Shown here piece by piece: positions 16,593 through 26,827 of a stretch of DNA of 64,000 nt. The notes under the pieces were generated by a model. It was given only the letters and a program-made list of their open reading frames with translations. It made no database searches and was not told the DNA's origin. The stretch lies in NCBI GenBank assembly GCA_001464125.1, contig LNEP01000001.1, positions 62,001-126,000 of the forward strand, read 5' to 3'. This DNA is from Betaproteobacteria bacterium Ga0077540. GTDB lineage: Bacteria; Pseudomonadota; Gammaproteobacteria; Burkholderiales; Methylophilaceae. Position numbers and translations under genes: made by a program. The number at the start of each line of letters is the position of its first letter. Position 1 is the stretch's first letter.

Positions 16593-16621
16593 TTGAAACT
16601 TTTAACGTTAGTCGTTATCTT
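16593..16621 (+). promoter_or_regulatory. Sigma-70 promoter for the Bax inhibitor-1 gene
   Basis: TTGAAA (16593-16598) and TATCTT (16616-16621) are separated by exactly 17 bp and lie 43 bp before the ATG at 16664. This gives the gene its own promoter despite the short distance from nagZ. Confidence 0.55.
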
Positions 16622-16663
16622 AACTATGTTGCTATTTGGCAATTTTTGATCAAAGGAAAAGTA

Positions 16664-17350
16664 ATGTCAGACAATATGCAAGTATTAGGTCGCGAGGGTA
16701 GTTTATCCACAACGCAAAATAAAGTGTTGCGCAACACATATGCTTTGCTTGGTTTAACCATGATTCCCACCGTCATCGGCGCCTTTATCGGCATGGGAAT
16801 CAATTTCAGTATTATTGCGCAGCACCCATTTATGGCGTTTGGTGCGTTTATGTTGGTCACAATCGGTATGCAAATGGCCATTACCGCAAACCGTAACAAC
16901 AGCATGGGCATTGTCTTGCTCTTGGCTTACACATTCTTGTTGGGCATCATGTTAGGCCCATTGTTACAACACGCATTGCATTTGCGTGATGGTGCACAAT
17001 TGGTTGGCTTAGCCGCTGGTGGTACTGGATTAATTTTCTTAACCATGGCAGGTATTGCAACCACTACCAAACGTGATTTAAGCAATATGGGTAAATTCCT
17101 GATGATTGGTATGGTGTTGGCCTTAGTTGCTATCGTGGCTAATATGTTCTTCCAAATCCCAGCCTTGGCTTTAGCTATCTCAGGCGTGGTGATTTTAATT
17201 TCATCAGGTTTTATTTTGTATGAAGTAAACAGCATCGTACGTGGTGGCGAAACCAACTACGTAATGGCAACTTTGTCACTCTACATTAGCATCTACAACA
17301 TCTTTGCTAACTTGTTGAGCATCTTGATGTCATTTGGTAACAACGACTAA
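16664..17350 (+). CDS. Bax inhibitor-1/YccA family membrane protein
   Basis: This 228-residue protein has seven membrane helices. ATG 16664 follows an AAAGGAAAA ribosome site and gives the usual short polar N-terminus (SDNMQVLGREGSLSTTQNKV). The frame is open back to 16541 inside nagZ, but that extension has no ribosome site. Conserved BI-1 features include a first helix after RNTYALLGLTM and a C-terminal NIFANLLSILMSFGNND segment. Relatives form pH-sensitive calcium leak channels (BsYetJ) or modulate the FtsH protease (YccA). Which applies here is unknown. The gene ends at a strong intrinsic terminator. Confidence 0.9.
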   Translation: MSDNMQVLGREGSLSTTQNKVLRNTYALLGLTMIPTVIGAFIGMGINFSIIAQHPFMAFGAFMLVTIGMQMAITANRNNSMGIVLLLAYTFLLGIMLGPLLQHALHLRDGAQLVGLAAGGTGLIFLTMAGIATTTKRDLSNMGKFLMIGMVLALVAIVANMFFQIPALALAISGVVILISSGFILYEVNSIVRGGETNYVMATLSLYISIYNIFANLLSILMSFGNND

Positions 17351-17368
17351 CTCATTGTTGTGAATAAT

Positions 17369-17393
17369 AAAACCCGCTTCGGCGGGTTTTTTA
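17369..17393. terminator. Bidirectional intrinsic terminator between the BI-1 gene and tadA
   Basis: A GC-rich hairpin AAACCCGC-TTCG-GCGGGTTT has a stable UUCG tetraloop and runs into a T-tract on the plus strand. An A-run on the other side lets it work for tadA on the minus strand too. It lies between two convergent genes. Confidence 0.9.
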
Positions 17394-17410
17394 TTGCTTA
17401 GAAGTTTGGT

Positions 17411-18333
<923 letters not shown>

Positions 18334-18368
18334 GCGATATCCTCATCAAATGTCCGTGTATTTTGGCA

Positions 18369-19280
18369 TTACATGAGCAGTTCATCTAGTGTTAATTGAG
18401 AGAGTTGTTTCAACATCCATTGTTGTGCTTTGCCCATTTGCGTGTTTCTTTGGTTTGACCAAGCTAAAAAACTGGGCGCCAGCGTTTTCGGCTCGGCCAC
18501 TTCTTTGATAATGAGTGTGCCTAAGCGGCTATGTTGTCTTGCAAGGTGGATTGGTAGGTAACCAACCCCCAGTCCAGCGATTTGTGCTTCCAGCTTGCTT
18601 TGCATGTCGGGTACGGTCAACACATCTTGGCCGGAAAGAATGCCTGAGGTGCGGGGTGGTAAGTTGCGCGAGCTATCGGCAGCGGCCACTGCGCGGTGTT
18701 GAATAATTGCTTGATTGTCCAAAGGTTCTGGCAACGTTGCTAATGGATGGTGTGGCGCCACTGCAAATACGAACTCCAAATTACCCAATAGCTTGGTACT
18801 GAAACCACCGCCAGGTGGTGCCTCGCCGGGGGCACCTATGGAAATATCTGCTCTGCCTGAAAGTAGAGCATCCCAACTGCCGCCAAACACTTCCCGCATA
18901 ATTTTTACTCGTGTGCCAAATCCTTGTGTGTAAAACTCCTCTAACACACGGAACAGAGCATGATGCGTAAACAAATCACTGATGGCGATACCTAAATCCG
19001 TCTCAACACCAGTGGCAACTCGTTTAACACGAGACTCTAGCGCATGCGCGGCATCCAATAGATGGCGCCCTTCTTTCAGCAGTTCCGCACCGGCTTCGGT
19101 TAGATTGGCACGGTGGCCACTGCGGTCAAAAATCGCGACGCCAAGGTCTTCCTCTAGCTTGCGTATAGTGTAGGTGATGGCTGACGGCACGCGGTATAAA
19201 GATTCTGCGGCTGCCGCAAAACTACCTTTGCGCGCAATCGCATCAATCACCTCCAAAGCGTCTATGGATAATTTGAGCAT
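18369..19280 (-). CDS. LysR-family transcriptional regulator
   Basis: This 303-residue LTTR has an N-terminal winged helix-turn-helix (about 5-62; AIARKGSFAAAAESLYRVPS, AITYTIRKLEEDLGVAIFDR). The periplasmic-binding-like effector domain runs from about 90 to 290 (ISDLFTHHALFRVLEEF, GAPGEAPPGGGF). It is divergently transcribed from the pirin gene with a 138-bp shared promoter region, the classic LTTR arrangement, so the pirin gene is its probable target. The effector is unknown. Confidence 0.92.
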   Translation of the reverse strand: MLKLSIDALEVIDAIARKGSFAAAAESLYRVPSAITYTIRKLEEDLGVAIFDRSGHRANLTEAGAELLKEGRHLLDAAHALESRVKRVATGVETDLGIAISDLFTHHALFRVLEEFYTQGFGTRVKIMREVFGGSWDALLSGRADISIGAPGEAPPGGGFSTKLLGNLEFVFAVAPHHPLATLPEPLDNQAIIQHRAVAAADSSRNLPPRTSGILSGQDVLTVPDMQSKLEAQIAGLGVGYLPIHLARQHSRLGTLIIKEVAEPKTLAPSFLAWSNQRNTQMGKAQQWMLKQLSQLTLDELLM

Positions 19281-19380
19281 GCAAATATTTCAGTCAAATA
19301 GTTGTTCATATTTTTTGAATGACATTAGCAAAATAATTCGCTATTCATAAACTTTTTCTATGGCTATCATGCTTTCAAAA

Positions 19381-19397
19381 ATTCAATCATATTGAAT
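19381..19397. promoter_or_regulatory. Palindrome in the LysR–pirin divergent promoter region
   Basis: Perfect 7-bp arms ATTCAAT and ATTGAAT around CAT, 22 bp before the pirin start codon. A related, imperfect TTCA-N7-TGAA element lies near 19309-19323 on the LysR side. Spacing and symmetry fit an LTTR site, but the proximity to the start codon could also mean repression. This is sequence evidence only. Confidence 0.45.
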
Positions 19398-19418
19398 AAG
19401 AAAGGTTGGTAAGACTAT

Positions 19419-20141
19419 ATGATAACCCTTAGAAAATCACAAGACCGTGGGCATGCTAACCACGGCTGGTTAGATAGTTACCACTCATTTTCATTTTCAG
19501 AATACTTTGACCCCGCGCATATGCAGTATTCGGTTTTGCGTGTGATTAATGAAGATAAAGTAGCCGGTGGCACAGGCTTTGGTATGCACCCGCACCGTGA
19601 TATGGAGATTATTACGTATATGTTGGCGGGTGAGCTTAGGCATCAAGATAGCATGGGAAATGGCTCTGTCATTGCCGCTGGTGATGTGCAACGGATGACG
19701 GCTGGGACAGGTGTCCGGCATAGTGAAACCAATGCCTCCGCCGATAATGAGGTGCATTTACTACAAATCTGGTTGATTCCTGCGCAGATCGGCTTGCCCC
19801 CCAGTTATGAAGATAAACATATATCGGATGCTAGAAAACGCAACAGATGGTGTTTAATTGCCTCTCCCGATGCGCGTTCAGATTCATTAATGATTCATCA
19901 AGATGTGGAATTATGGGCAACCATACTGCAAGAAAATAATGCGCTTGAATATGTACTTCAGCCAGAGCGTTGTGCTTATTTGCATGTAGCAAGAGGGCAG
20001 TTAACGCTGAATGGACAAGTCTTGACTGCTGGAGATGCAGCCATGATATCAGCTGAACAAAAATTAGAGATTCAAGCGCAGTTGGAAAGCGAGTTGTTGC
20101 TATTTGATTTGCCGGAGTTGGCGGATACGCCATTACAGTAG
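19419..20141 (+). CDS. Pirin family protein (YhhW-like bicupin)
   Basis: This 240-residue bicupin has a first domain that holds the pirin metal motif: HPHRDMEIITYMLAGELRHQ (about 58-77) and TAGTGVRHSETN (about 93-104), supplying three His and one Glu. The second cupin (about 150-230) lacks metal ligands, as in E. coli YhhW, which has quercetin 2,3-dioxygenase activity in vitro. The physiological substrate is unknown. The divergent LysR gene is the likely regulator. Confidence 0.9.
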   Translation: MITLRKSQDRGHANHGWLDSYHSFSFSEYFDPAHMQYSVLRVINEDKVAGGTGFGMHPHRDMEIITYMLAGELRHQDSMGNGSVIAAGDVQRMTAGTGVRHSETNASADNEVHLLQIWLIPAQIGLPPSYEDKHISDARKRNRWCLIASPDARSDSLMIHQDVELWATILQENNALEYVLQPERCAYLHVARGQLTLNGQVLTAGDAAMISAEQKLEIQAQLESELLLFDLPELADTPLQ

Positions 20142-20270
20142 CCTGAATAGCATAATGACTATCCACAGAATGAGTGAAGTTGAGACAGTGGTGTTTGAAC
20201 TTTTACGCCATGCGGATGCCAGTGTTTTCGGTTGCAGTATGCCATGTTGATTGAATATGCACTTGTCAGT

Positions 20271-20286
20271 TTGATTAAGTAATCAA
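20271..20286. promoter_or_regulatory. Palindrome upstream of the YceI gene
   Basis: Perfect 7-bp arms TTGATTA and TAATCAA around AG, centred about 37 bp before the yceI ATG. The position fits an operator overlapping a promoter. No binding protein can be named from sequence. Confidence 0.45.
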
Positions 20287-20315
20287 GAATTTAATAATAA
20301 ATAAGGAGTGATGAA

Positions 20316-20888
20316 ATGAAGAAATTAGTATTAGCATTGGGTTTTTTTGTAGCAGCAAATGCTTATGCAGCAACAGAAACCTACAATATCGACGCAGGCC
20401 ATAGTTTTGCAAATTTTAGTATTCGCCATGTGGTCGCCAAGACGACAGGCAGCTTTAACGATGTCACCGGTGTGATTAAGATAGACCGCGAGAATCTGGC
20501 TAATTCCAGTGTGAATGCCAAAATTGCCGTGGCTAGTATCAGCACACGTCACGCCAAACGTGATGAACATATCCAAAAGCCTGACTATTTGGATGCTGCA
20601 AAGTTCGGTGAAATCACCTTTGTTAGCACAAAAGTAGAAGCCAAAAATGCCACCGAAGGTGTCATGACGGGGCAGTTTACATTGCATGGTGTGACCAAGG
20701 AAATTGCCATTCCATTTAAAGTGTTAGGTTTTGGGGCGGATCCTTGGGGTGGTCAGCGTTCCGGTTTTGAGGGACACACAACCATCAAGGCCTCCGATTA
20801 TGGCTTTACATGGATGCAAAAACCAAACAGCCCAGTCGGTGATGACATTGAGGTGACACTGCTGATTGAAGGCGTAAAAGCCAAATAA
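20316..20888 (+). CDS. YceI family periplasmic lipocalin-like protein
   Basis: This 190-residue protein has a signal peptide (MKKLVLALGFFVAANAYA, cut before ATETYNI) and a YceI beta-barrel: YNIDAGHSFANFSIRHVV at the start, then HAKRDEHIQKPDYLDAAKFGEI (about 74-95) and GHTTIKASDYGFTW near the end. YceI proteins bind isoprenoid-type lipids in a hydrophobic pocket and are linked to stress or pH responses. AAGGAG precedes the ATG. It lies 37 bp before the ene-reductase gene, which suggests co-transcription. Confidence 0.92.
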   Translation: MKKLVLALGFFVAANAYAATETYNIDAGHSFANFSIRHVVAKTTGSFNDVTGVIKIDRENLANSSVNAKIAVASISTRHAKRDEHIQKPDYLDAAKFGEITFVSTKVEAKNATEGVMTGQFTLHGVTKEIAIPFKVLGFGADPWGGQRSGFEGHTTIKASDYGFTWMQKPNSPVGDDIEVTLLIEGVKAK

Positions 20889-20925
20889 CGTATTAGATAA
20901 ATTTAATATTGAATAGAGGATAGAC

Positions 20926-22005
20926 ATGGCTAAAGACTTATTTTCACCGGTAACATTAGGCAGTATTTCGCTTAAAAACCGTATTGTAATGGCACCGTTG
21001 ACGCGCAATCGCGCCGGAGAGGGCGCGGTACCACAAGCAATGAATGTGACATATTACGAGCAGCGTGCCAGCGCAGGTTTGATCGTGACTGAGGCAACGC
21101 CAATTTCACCAATGGCGCATGGTTACCCCGCCTTGCCTGGAATTTATACAGATGCGCAAGTAGCTGGCTGGAAAAAAATTACCGAGGCCGTGCATGCCAA
21201 AGGCGGCAAGATTGTGATTCAACTCTGGCATGTGGGGCGTATTTCTCACCCAAGCTTGCTGCCCAATAACGTCTTGCCTGTTGCGCCTTCAGCGATTAAA
21301 CCGGCAGGTAAAGCATTTACCTATGAAGGGTTGGTTGATTATGTGACACCACGCGCGTTAGAAGTCAGTGAATTGTCAGCTATCGTGCAAGACTATGTGC
21401 ATGCCACCAAGTGCGCCATCGCTGCTGGCTTTGATGGCGTGGAAATTCATGCAGCCAATGGTTATTTGCTTGATCAGTTCTTACGCGATGGCACCAATCA
21501 ACGCACTGATCAATACGGAGGTAGTCATGAAAATCGTGCGCGATTATTGATGGAAGTGACGCATGCCGTTGTAGATGTCATCGGTGCAGACAAAGTTGGC
21601 GTACGTTTGTCACCCGTTAATCCGTTTAATGACATGAAGGACAGTCAGCCACAAGCCATCTTTAACTATGTGGCTGATGCGCTCAATCAATTTGGTTTGG
21701 CTTACTTACACGCAGTTGAAGGTGGCATTCACGGCGGTGGGGAATCCGACCCGTTTGATTTCGTGGCTTTCCGCAAGTTATTCAAGGGTGCGTATATGGC
21801 TAACTTAAGCTATGACAAAGCACGTGGTAACGCTGCAGTACAGAGTGGACACGCCGATGTAATTGCTTATGGCGTACCCTTTATTGCAAATCCTGATCTG
21901 GTAGAGCGGTTTAAACAAGATGCACCGCTAAACGAGGCGGATAGCAATACTTTCTATGGTGGTACTGAAAAAGGTTACATAGACTATCCTGCGCTAAATG
22001 GATAA
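20926..22005 (+). CDS. Old Yellow Enzyme family ene-reductase (NemA-like)
   Basis: This 359-residue FMN-dependent TIM barrel begins with LFSPVTLGSISLKNRIVMAP. The substrate-binding HxxN pair is in EIHAANGYLLDQFLRDGTN (about 173-191), and QYGGSHENRARLLMEV follows. The C-terminal FMN phosphate strand is DVIAYGVPFIANPDLVERF. OYE enzymes reduce activated C=C bonds, N-ethylmaleimide and nitro compounds with NADPH, often in electrophile stress. No TetR or MerR gene adjoins it. The gene ends in an intrinsic terminator. Confidence 0.93.
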   Translation: MAKDLFSPVTLGSISLKNRIVMAPLTRNRAGEGAVPQAMNVTYYEQRASAGLIVTEATPISPMAHGYPALPGIYTDAQVAGWKKITEAVHAKGGKIVIQLWHVGRISHPSLLPNNVLPVAPSAIKPAGKAFTYEGLVDYVTPRALEVSELSAIVQDYVHATKCAIAAGFDGVEIHAANGYLLDQFLRDGTNQRTDQYGGSHENRARLLMEVTHAVVDVIGADKVGVRLSPVNPFNDMKDSQPQAIFNYVADALNQFGLAYLHAVEGGIHGGGESDPFDFVAFRKLFKGAYMANLSYDKARGNAAVQSGHADVIAYGVPFIANPDLVERFKQDAPLNEADSNTFYGGTEKGYIDYPALNG

Positions 22006-22028
22006 ATAACGATAGTTTTTTTATGCCG

Positions 22029-22058
22029 GCCCTCTTCATATCTGGTGAGGGCTTTTTT
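22029..22058 (+). terminator. Intrinsic terminator after the ene-reductase gene
   Basis: Arms GCCCTC and GAGGGC enclose a 12-nt loop and are followed by six T residues. It separates the YceI–OYE unit from tpiA. Confidence 0.85.
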
Positions 22059-22141
22059 AAGCGCGGCACTGGAAAATGTTATTGCCGCTTAGGTGGGCTA
22101 GGCGTAAAATTCATGCTGCTTAATCGTTAACTGGTCTTCCA

Positions 22142-22942
22142 TTGTCGCCGCATTCACAACAACCTACATACACGAAAACCGTCATTGCCAATTGGAAAAT
22201 GCATGGTAGCCTCAAGCAAAACGAGCAGTTATTACGTGAATATATCGCTGAACTCTCGCAGTTAATTCAAACGCAGGTGGTGGTATGTGTGCCTTACCCT
22301 TACTTGGCGCAAGCGCAGCAATTGCTGGGTGATACTGCCATTGCTTGGGGCGCGCAGAATATGGGTAAATATGAGCGTGGTGCCTATACTGGTGAGGTCA
22401 GTGCAGAAATGTTGGTAGATTTTGGAGCGCAATACGTCATTATTGGCCATTCTGAGCGCAGCACCGCTTATTGCGAATCCGACGAAAACATCGCTGACAA
22501 GTTTAAGGTGGCTAAAGAGTATGGATTAACCCCGGTACTGTGTGTGGGTGAGACCTTAATAGAGCGTGAAGCTGGTGTGATGGAAATGGTGGTGGGCAAA
22601 CAGCTGGATACCATCATTCGTAAGTTTGGTGCAGGTGTATTCGCACATACTATTATTTCATATGAGCCTATTTGGGCGATTGGTACGCGCTTGGCAGCCA
22701 CACCAGAGCAAGCAAAAGCGATGCATGCATTTATCCGCAATAAGCTTTTGCAATCAGATGCCAGCATCGATAACACCTTAAAAATACTGTATGGGGGAAG
22801 CGTAAACCCGCAAAATGCGGTACAATTATTCTCTGTGAACGGCATTGATGGGGGCTTGGTAGGTAAGTGCTCTCTTCAAGCGCAAGAATTTGTCAAAATA
22901 TGTCAGGCGGCCGAGGATGTTAGTGAAGCAATGGCTGAATAA
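22142..22942 (+). CDS. tpiA: Triosephosphate isomerase (TTG start)
   Basis: TpiA interconverts dihydroxyacetone phosphate and glyceraldehyde 3-phosphate. In the 266-residue protein the active-site Lys is in ANWKMHGS (Lys19), the electrophilic His in IIGHSERS (about 98-105), the catalytic base Glu in YEPIWAIGT (about 177-185), and the phosphate loop in YGGSVNPQN. No ATG or GTG fits upstream of NWKM: the frame hits a stop at 22121, so TTG 22142 is the only usual start codon. It heads the conserved tpiA–secG–tRNA-Leu–nuo arrangement. A weak ribosome site implies modest initiation. Confidence 0.95.
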   Translation: MSPHSQQPTYTKTVIANWKMHGSLKQNEQLLREYIAELSQLIQTQVVVCVPYPYLAQAQQLLGDTAIAWGAQNMGKYERGAYTGEVSAEMLVDFGAQYVIIGHSERSTAYCESDENIADKFKVAKEYGLTPVLCVGETLIEREAGVMEMVVGKQLDTIIRKFGAGVFAHTIISYEPIWAIGTRLAATPEQAKAMHAFIRNKLLQSDASIDNTLKILYGGSVNPQNAVQLFSVNGIDGGLVGKCSLQAQEFVKICQAAEDVSEAMAE

Positions 22943-22969
22943 TCCTTACTGTAAATTCTAGAAAATACT

Positions 22970-23323
22970 ATGGAAAAAATTATATTAATTGTGCATATCC
23001 TTGCTGCAGCGGCAGTGATTGGCTTGGTGTTGTTGCAACACGGTAAGGGTGCCGATATGGGTGCAGCATTTGGTAGTGGCGCATCTGGTAGCTTGTTCGG
23101 CGTATCAGGGTCCTCTAACGTGCTAAGCAAATTGACGGCAGTGTTTGTGGCCATTTTCTTTGTCACCAGTTTAACCTTAGCGTTCATGGCAAGTCATCGC
23201 TCGGGCAGTGGTAGCGTGGTTAAAGCAACGTCGGCACCGGCCTCACAGGCAGTTCCAGCAGTGGATGCTGCTAAAGTGGATGTGCCTGCGACTGAAAATG
23301 CGCCAAAGGATATTCCAAACTAA
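22970..23323 (+). CDS. secG: Preprotein translocase subunit SecG
   Basis: SecG assists SecYE in protein export. The 117-residue protein has two membrane helices, one at about 3-22 and one at about 53-72. The conserved loop GKGADMGAAFGSGASGSLFG lies between them. The tail is Ala/Pro/Val-rich and low in complexity (about 80-117), common in betaproteobacterial SecG. It follows tpiA by 27 bp and precedes tRNA-Leu. Confidence 0.93.
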   Translation: MEKIILIVHILAAAAVIGLVLLQHGKGADMGAAFGSGASGSLFGVSGSSNVLSKLTAVFVAIFFVTSLTLAFMASHRSGSGSVVKATSAPASQAVPAVDAAKVDVPATENAPKDIPN

Positions 23324-23365
23324 TCTAACTGAAGTTAATGTTAGCTGAAGTTAAGTGGTGTAATT

Positions 23366-23450
23366 GCCGTCGTGGTGAAATTGGTAGACACGCTATCTTG
23401 AGGGGGTAGTGACGAAAGTCATGCGAGTTCGAGTCTCGCCGACGGCACCA
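23366..23450 (+). tRNA. tRNA-Leu (GAG)
   Basis: 85 nt including an encoded CCA. The acceptor arms GCCGTCG and CGACGGC pair perfectly. The anticodon stem CTATC/GGTAG encloses loop TTGAGGG, giving anticodon GAG. A long variable arm (class II tRNA) and a T-arm with TTCGAGT are present. The position between secG and nuoA is typical of betaproteobacteria. Confidence 0.97.
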
Positions 23451-23583
23451 AAAGATTTAAATCTCAATAATTTTTTTGAATTGAAATTTGAATCAAAATT
23501 TAAGTTGATAGTCAGTAGTGTGGATGTTTGAGTATTCCACTAATAATGGTAACGATGGATGTAAACGAGCTTAGGGCTGACCA

Positions 23584-23940
23584 GTGCTAGAAAACTATTT
23601 TCCTATTTTGATGTTTGTTTTAGTGGGTTTGGCTGTCGGCTTGGGTCCACTCATCCTTGGTAAGCTGGTCTCTCCTCATCGGCCAGATTCAGAAAAAAAC
23701 TCCCCTTACGAATGTGGCTTTGAAGCGTTTGAAGATGCGCGCATGAAGTTTGACGTGCGCTATTATCTGGTCGCTATTTTATTTATCCTGTTTGATTTGG
23801 AGATTGCATTTTTATTTCCTTGGGCTGTAGTGATTCAAGAAATTGGTCTATTCGGCTTTTGGGCAATGATGCTATTTTTGTTTGTCTTGGTAGTGGGCTT
23901 TATCTATGAGTGGAAAAAGGGCGCGCTGGAATGGGATTAG
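23584..23940 (+). CDS. nuoA: NADH-quinone oxidoreductase subunit A
   Basis: First gene of the complex I operon. The 118-residue protein has three membrane helices at about 5-26, 60-83 and 90-110. The signature [20 protein letters not shown] lies between the first two helices, and the second helix carries the buried acidic residues of the [12 protein letters not shown] motif. The start is GTG 23584, directly in front of [10 protein letters not shown]. It helps form the quinone-channel end of the membrane arm. Confidence 0.96.
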   Translation: MLENYFPILMFVLVGLAVGLGPLILGKLVSPHRPDSEKNSPYECGFEAFEDARMKFDVRYYLVAILFILFDLEIAFLFPWAVVIQEIGLFGFWAMMLFLFVLVVGFIYEWKKGALEWD

Positions 23941-24004
23941 CTATTTTTAAACTTTCTCGCTTAGTGCTTGCATCGCTTGGTATTTGCGTTAAGGCTGGTG
24001 ACGT

Positions 24005-24481
24005 ATGAGTATTGAAGGTGTTTTAGAAAAAGGCTTTGTCACCACTACCCTGGATACCGTGATTAATTACACGCGTACTGGATCTATGTGGCCGATGACT
24101 TTTGGTTTGGCCTGCTGTGCGGTAGAGATGATGCATGCTGGTGCCTCCCGCTATGACTTAGACCGCTTCGGCATTGTTTTTCGTCCTAGCCCACGCCAGT
24201 CAGATGTCATGATTGTAGCTGGCACTTTGGTCAACAAAATGGCGCCAGCTTTACGTAAAGTGTATGACCAAATGGCCGAACCGCGTTGGGTGATTTCTAT
24301 GGGTAGTTGTGCCAACGGCGGTGGTTATTACCACTATTCCTATTCCGTGGTACGCGGTTGTGACCGGATTGTACCAGTCGATGTCTATGTGCCGGGTTGT
24401 CCACCCACGGCAGAAGCGCTTCTTTACGGGATCATTCAGCTCCAAAAGAAAATTAAAAGAACCAATACCATCGCTCGATAA
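24005..24481 (+). CDS. nuoB: NADH-quinone oxidoreductase subunit B
   Basis: Holds the terminal [4Fe-4S] cluster N2 that passes electrons to quinone. In the 158-residue protein the four cysteine ligands are visible in [14 protein letters not shown] (about 36-49), GSCANGGG (about 101-108) and [14 protein letters not shown] (about 131-144). Length and order match bacterial NuoB. It sits 64 bp after nuoA. A GGTGACGT stretch precedes the ATG. Confidence 0.97.
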   Translation: MSIEGVLEKGFVTTTLDTVINYTRTGSMWPMTFGLACCAVEMMHAGASRYDLDRFGIVFRPSPRQSDVMIVAGTLVNKMAPALRKVYDQMAEPRWVISMGSCANGGGYYHYSYSVVRGCDRIVPVDVYVPGCPPTAEALLYGIIQLQKKIKRTNTIAR

Positions 24482-24507
24482 ACTGACTATTGGAAACTCA
24501 ATTATTC

Positions 24508-25104
24508 ATGTCTGCAAAATTAGAACAACTCTCAGCACAAATTAAACTGGCGCTTGGCGATATGCTCACCAAGCATGTGGTTGCGCAAGGCGAAGTCACA
24601 ATTGAAGTGAAGTGCGCGGATATGATGGCTACTTGTTATAAGTTGCGTGAGCATGCTGAGTTGAAATTCGAGCAATTAATTGACTTATGTGGTGTAGATT
24701 ATTCTGAATACGGTGACGGGCTGTGGCAGGGTCCGCGCTTTGCAGTGGTGCTTCACCTGCTTTCAGTTTCATTAAATCAGCGTGTACGTTTACGTATCTT
24801 TGCCTCGGATGATGATTTTCCGGTTTTTCCTACGTTAATTGATGTTTGGCCGGTGGCTAACTGGTTTGAACGCGAAGCGTTTGACTTGTATGGCATGATG
24901 TTCGAGAACCATCCTGACTTACGTCGTTTACTAACAGACTATGGCTTTGTCGGCCATCCATTCCGTAAAGATTTCCCTATGATAGGTAATGTTGAAATGC
25001 GCTACGATCCAGTGCAGCAGCGCGTAGTGTATCAGCCTGTGTCAATAGAGTTACGTAATAACGTACCGCGAGTTATTCGTGATGAAGGATTCCATCATGG
25101 CTGA
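24508..25104 (+). CDS. nuoC: NADH-quinone oxidoreductase subunit C
   Basis: 30-kDa-type subunit of the hydrophilic arm, 198 residues, a separate gene and not fused to nuoD as in E. coli. The signature [20 protein letters not shown] lies at about 126-145, followed by [10 protein letters not shown] start at ATG 24508 ([10 protein letters not shown]); TTG 24490 is an in-frame alternative. Its last 8 bases overlap the start of nuoD. Confidence 0.96.
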   Translation: MSAKLEQLSAQIKLALGDMLTKHVVAQGEVTIEVKCADMMATCYKLREHAELKFEQLIDLCGVDYSEYGDGLWQGPRFAVVLHLLSVSLNQRVRLRIFASDDDFPVFPTLIDVWPVANWFEREAFDLYGMMFENHPDLRRLLTDYGFVGHPFRKDFPMIGNVEMRYDPVQQRVVYQPVSIELRNNVPRVIRDEGFHHG

Positions 25105-26350
25105 AATTAGAAACTATACGATGAATTTTGGGCCGCAACACCCTGCGGCACACGGCGTATTGCGTTTGGTATTGGAGTTAGACGGTGAAGTGATTCAGCG
25201 TGCAGATCCACATATTGGTCTGTTGCATCGCGCAACTGAAAAACTGGCTGAAAACCGTACTTATTTGCAAAGTGTGCCGTACATGGACCGTTTAGACTAC
25301 GTCTCTATGATGGCCAATGAACATGCCTATGTGATGGCGATTGAGAAGATGTTGGGGCTGGAGGTGCCAGTTCGTGCACAATACATCCGCGTCATGTTTG
25401 ATGAAATCACCCGTGTACTTAATCACTTGCTTTGGTTAGGCGCGCACGCACTGGATGTAGGCGCGATGACGGTTTTCTTGTATGCCTTCCGTGAGCGCGA
25501 AGACTTGTTTGATGTATACGAGGCCGTTTCTGGTGCGCGTATGCATGCGGCCTATTATCGTCCGGGTGGTGTCTATCGTGATTTACCCAATAAGATGCCT
25601 CAGCACGAAACCACTAAGTTTAGAAGTGCTGATGAGATTAAAAAACTGAATGAGAATCGTCAGGGTTCAGTGCTGGATTTTATCGAAGACTTCACCAATC
25701 GCTTTCCTGCTTACATTGACGAATATGAAACATTGTTGACCGATAACCGTATCTGGAAGCAGCGTACGGTCGGCATCGGTGTAGTTACGCCGGAACGTGC
25801 ATTGGCATTGGGCATGACAGGGCCAATGTTACGTGGCTCTGGTATTGCTTGGGATTTACGCAAAAAGCAACCGTATGAAGTATATGCGAATCTGGATTTT
25901 GATATTCCTGTTGGCGTGAATGGTGACTGCTATGACCGCTATCTGGTGCGTATGGAAGAGTTTAGGCAATCTAACCGTATCATCAAGCAGTGTATTGATT
26001 GGTTACGCAAAAATCCTGGCCCGGTAATTACGGACGATAATAAAGTGGCACCACCAAACCGTGAAGGCATGAAGACCAATATGGAAGACATGATTCACCA
26101 CTTTAAACTGTTTACCGAGGGCTTTCATGTGCCAGCAGGTGAGGCTTATGCAGCTGTAGAGCATCCTAAAGGTGAGTTTGGTATTTATATGATTTCTGAC
26201 GGCGCTAACAAACCTTATCGTTTAAAAATCCGTGCACCGGGGTTCCCACATTTGGCAGCGTTAGATGAAATGACCAAAGGGCATATGATTGCCGACCTCG
26301 TGGCCATTATTGGTACGCAAGATATTGTGTTTGGTGAGATAGATCGATAG
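25097..26350 (+). CDS. nuoD: NADH-quinone oxidoreductase subunit D
   Basis: The 49-kDa-type subunit lines the quinone site facing cluster N2. From ATG 25097, preceded by GAAGGA, it has 417 residues, the usual length. [20 protein letters not shown] (about 12-31) holds the quinone-site histidine loop. [14 protein letters not shown] and the tyrosine-bearing [19 protein letters not shown] follow. Translation is probably coupled to nuoC through the 8-bp overlap. Confidence 0.97.
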   Translation: MAEIRNYTMNFGPQHPAAHGVLRLVLELDGEVIQRADPHIGLLHRATEKLAENRTYLQSVPYMDRLDYVSMMANEHAYVMAIEKMLGLEVPVRAQYIRVMFDEITRVLNHLLWLGAHALDVGAMTVFLYAFREREDLFDVYEAVSGARMHAAYYRPGGVYRDLPNKMPQHETTKFRSADEIKKLNENRQGSVLDFIEDFTNRFPAYIDEYETLLTDNRIWKQRTVGIGVVTPERALALGMTGPMLRGSGIAWDLRKKQPYEVYANLDFDIPVGVNGDCYDRYLVRMEEFRQSNRIIKQCIDWLRKNPGPVITDDNKVAPPNREGMKTNMEDMIHHFKLFTEGFHVPAGEAYAAVEHPKGEFGIYMISDGANKPYRLKIRAPGFPHLAALDEMTKGHMIADLVAIIGTQDIVFGEIDR

Positions 26351-26353
26351 CTT

Positions 26354-26827
26354 ATGTTAAGTAAAGAAGCCATACAAAAAATAGATTACGAGTTAACCAA
26401 ATACCCTGTCGATCAACGCAGGGCAGCGGTGATGTCCGCCCTACGTATTGTGCAAACAGAACGTGGCTGGTTATCTAAAGAAAGCATTACGGAAGTGGCA
26501 GAGTATCTGCGTATTCCTGAAATTGCCGCCATGGAAGTAGCAACGTTTTATAACATGTACGATTTAAATCCTGTCGGTAAATACAAAATCACGGTATGTA
26601 CCAATATTTCGTGCATGCTTCGGGATGCAGATGGCATTGTGGATCATTTGCAAGCCAAATTAGGTGTAGGTTTCAATGAAGTGACGCCTGATGGTAAATT
26701 TTGCCTGAAAGAGGGTGAGTGTATGGGTTGTTGTGGCGGTGCACCATTGCTACATATTAACAATACGCAGATGCATGAATTTCTAACGCCGGAAAAAGTA
26801 GATGATATTTTGAAGGAGCTTCCATAA
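26354..26827 (+). CDS. nuoE: NADH-quinone oxidoreductase subunit E
   Basis: 24-kDa-type subunit carrying the [2Fe-2S] cluster N1a. In the 157-residue thioredoxin-like protein the cysteine ligands are in [11 protein letters not shown] (about 82-92) and [15 protein letters not shown] (about 117-131). It forms the NADH-oxidising module with NuoF and NuoG. The ATG of nuoF overlaps its stop codon by 1 bp. Confidence 0.97.
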   Translation: MLSKEAIQKIDYELTKYPVDQRRAAVMSALRIVQTERGWLSKESITEVAEYLRIPEIAAMEVATFYNMYDLNPVGKYKITVCTNISCMLRDADGIVDHLQAKLGVGFNEVTPDGKFCLKEGECMGCCGGAPLLHINNTQMHEFLTPEKVDDILKELP

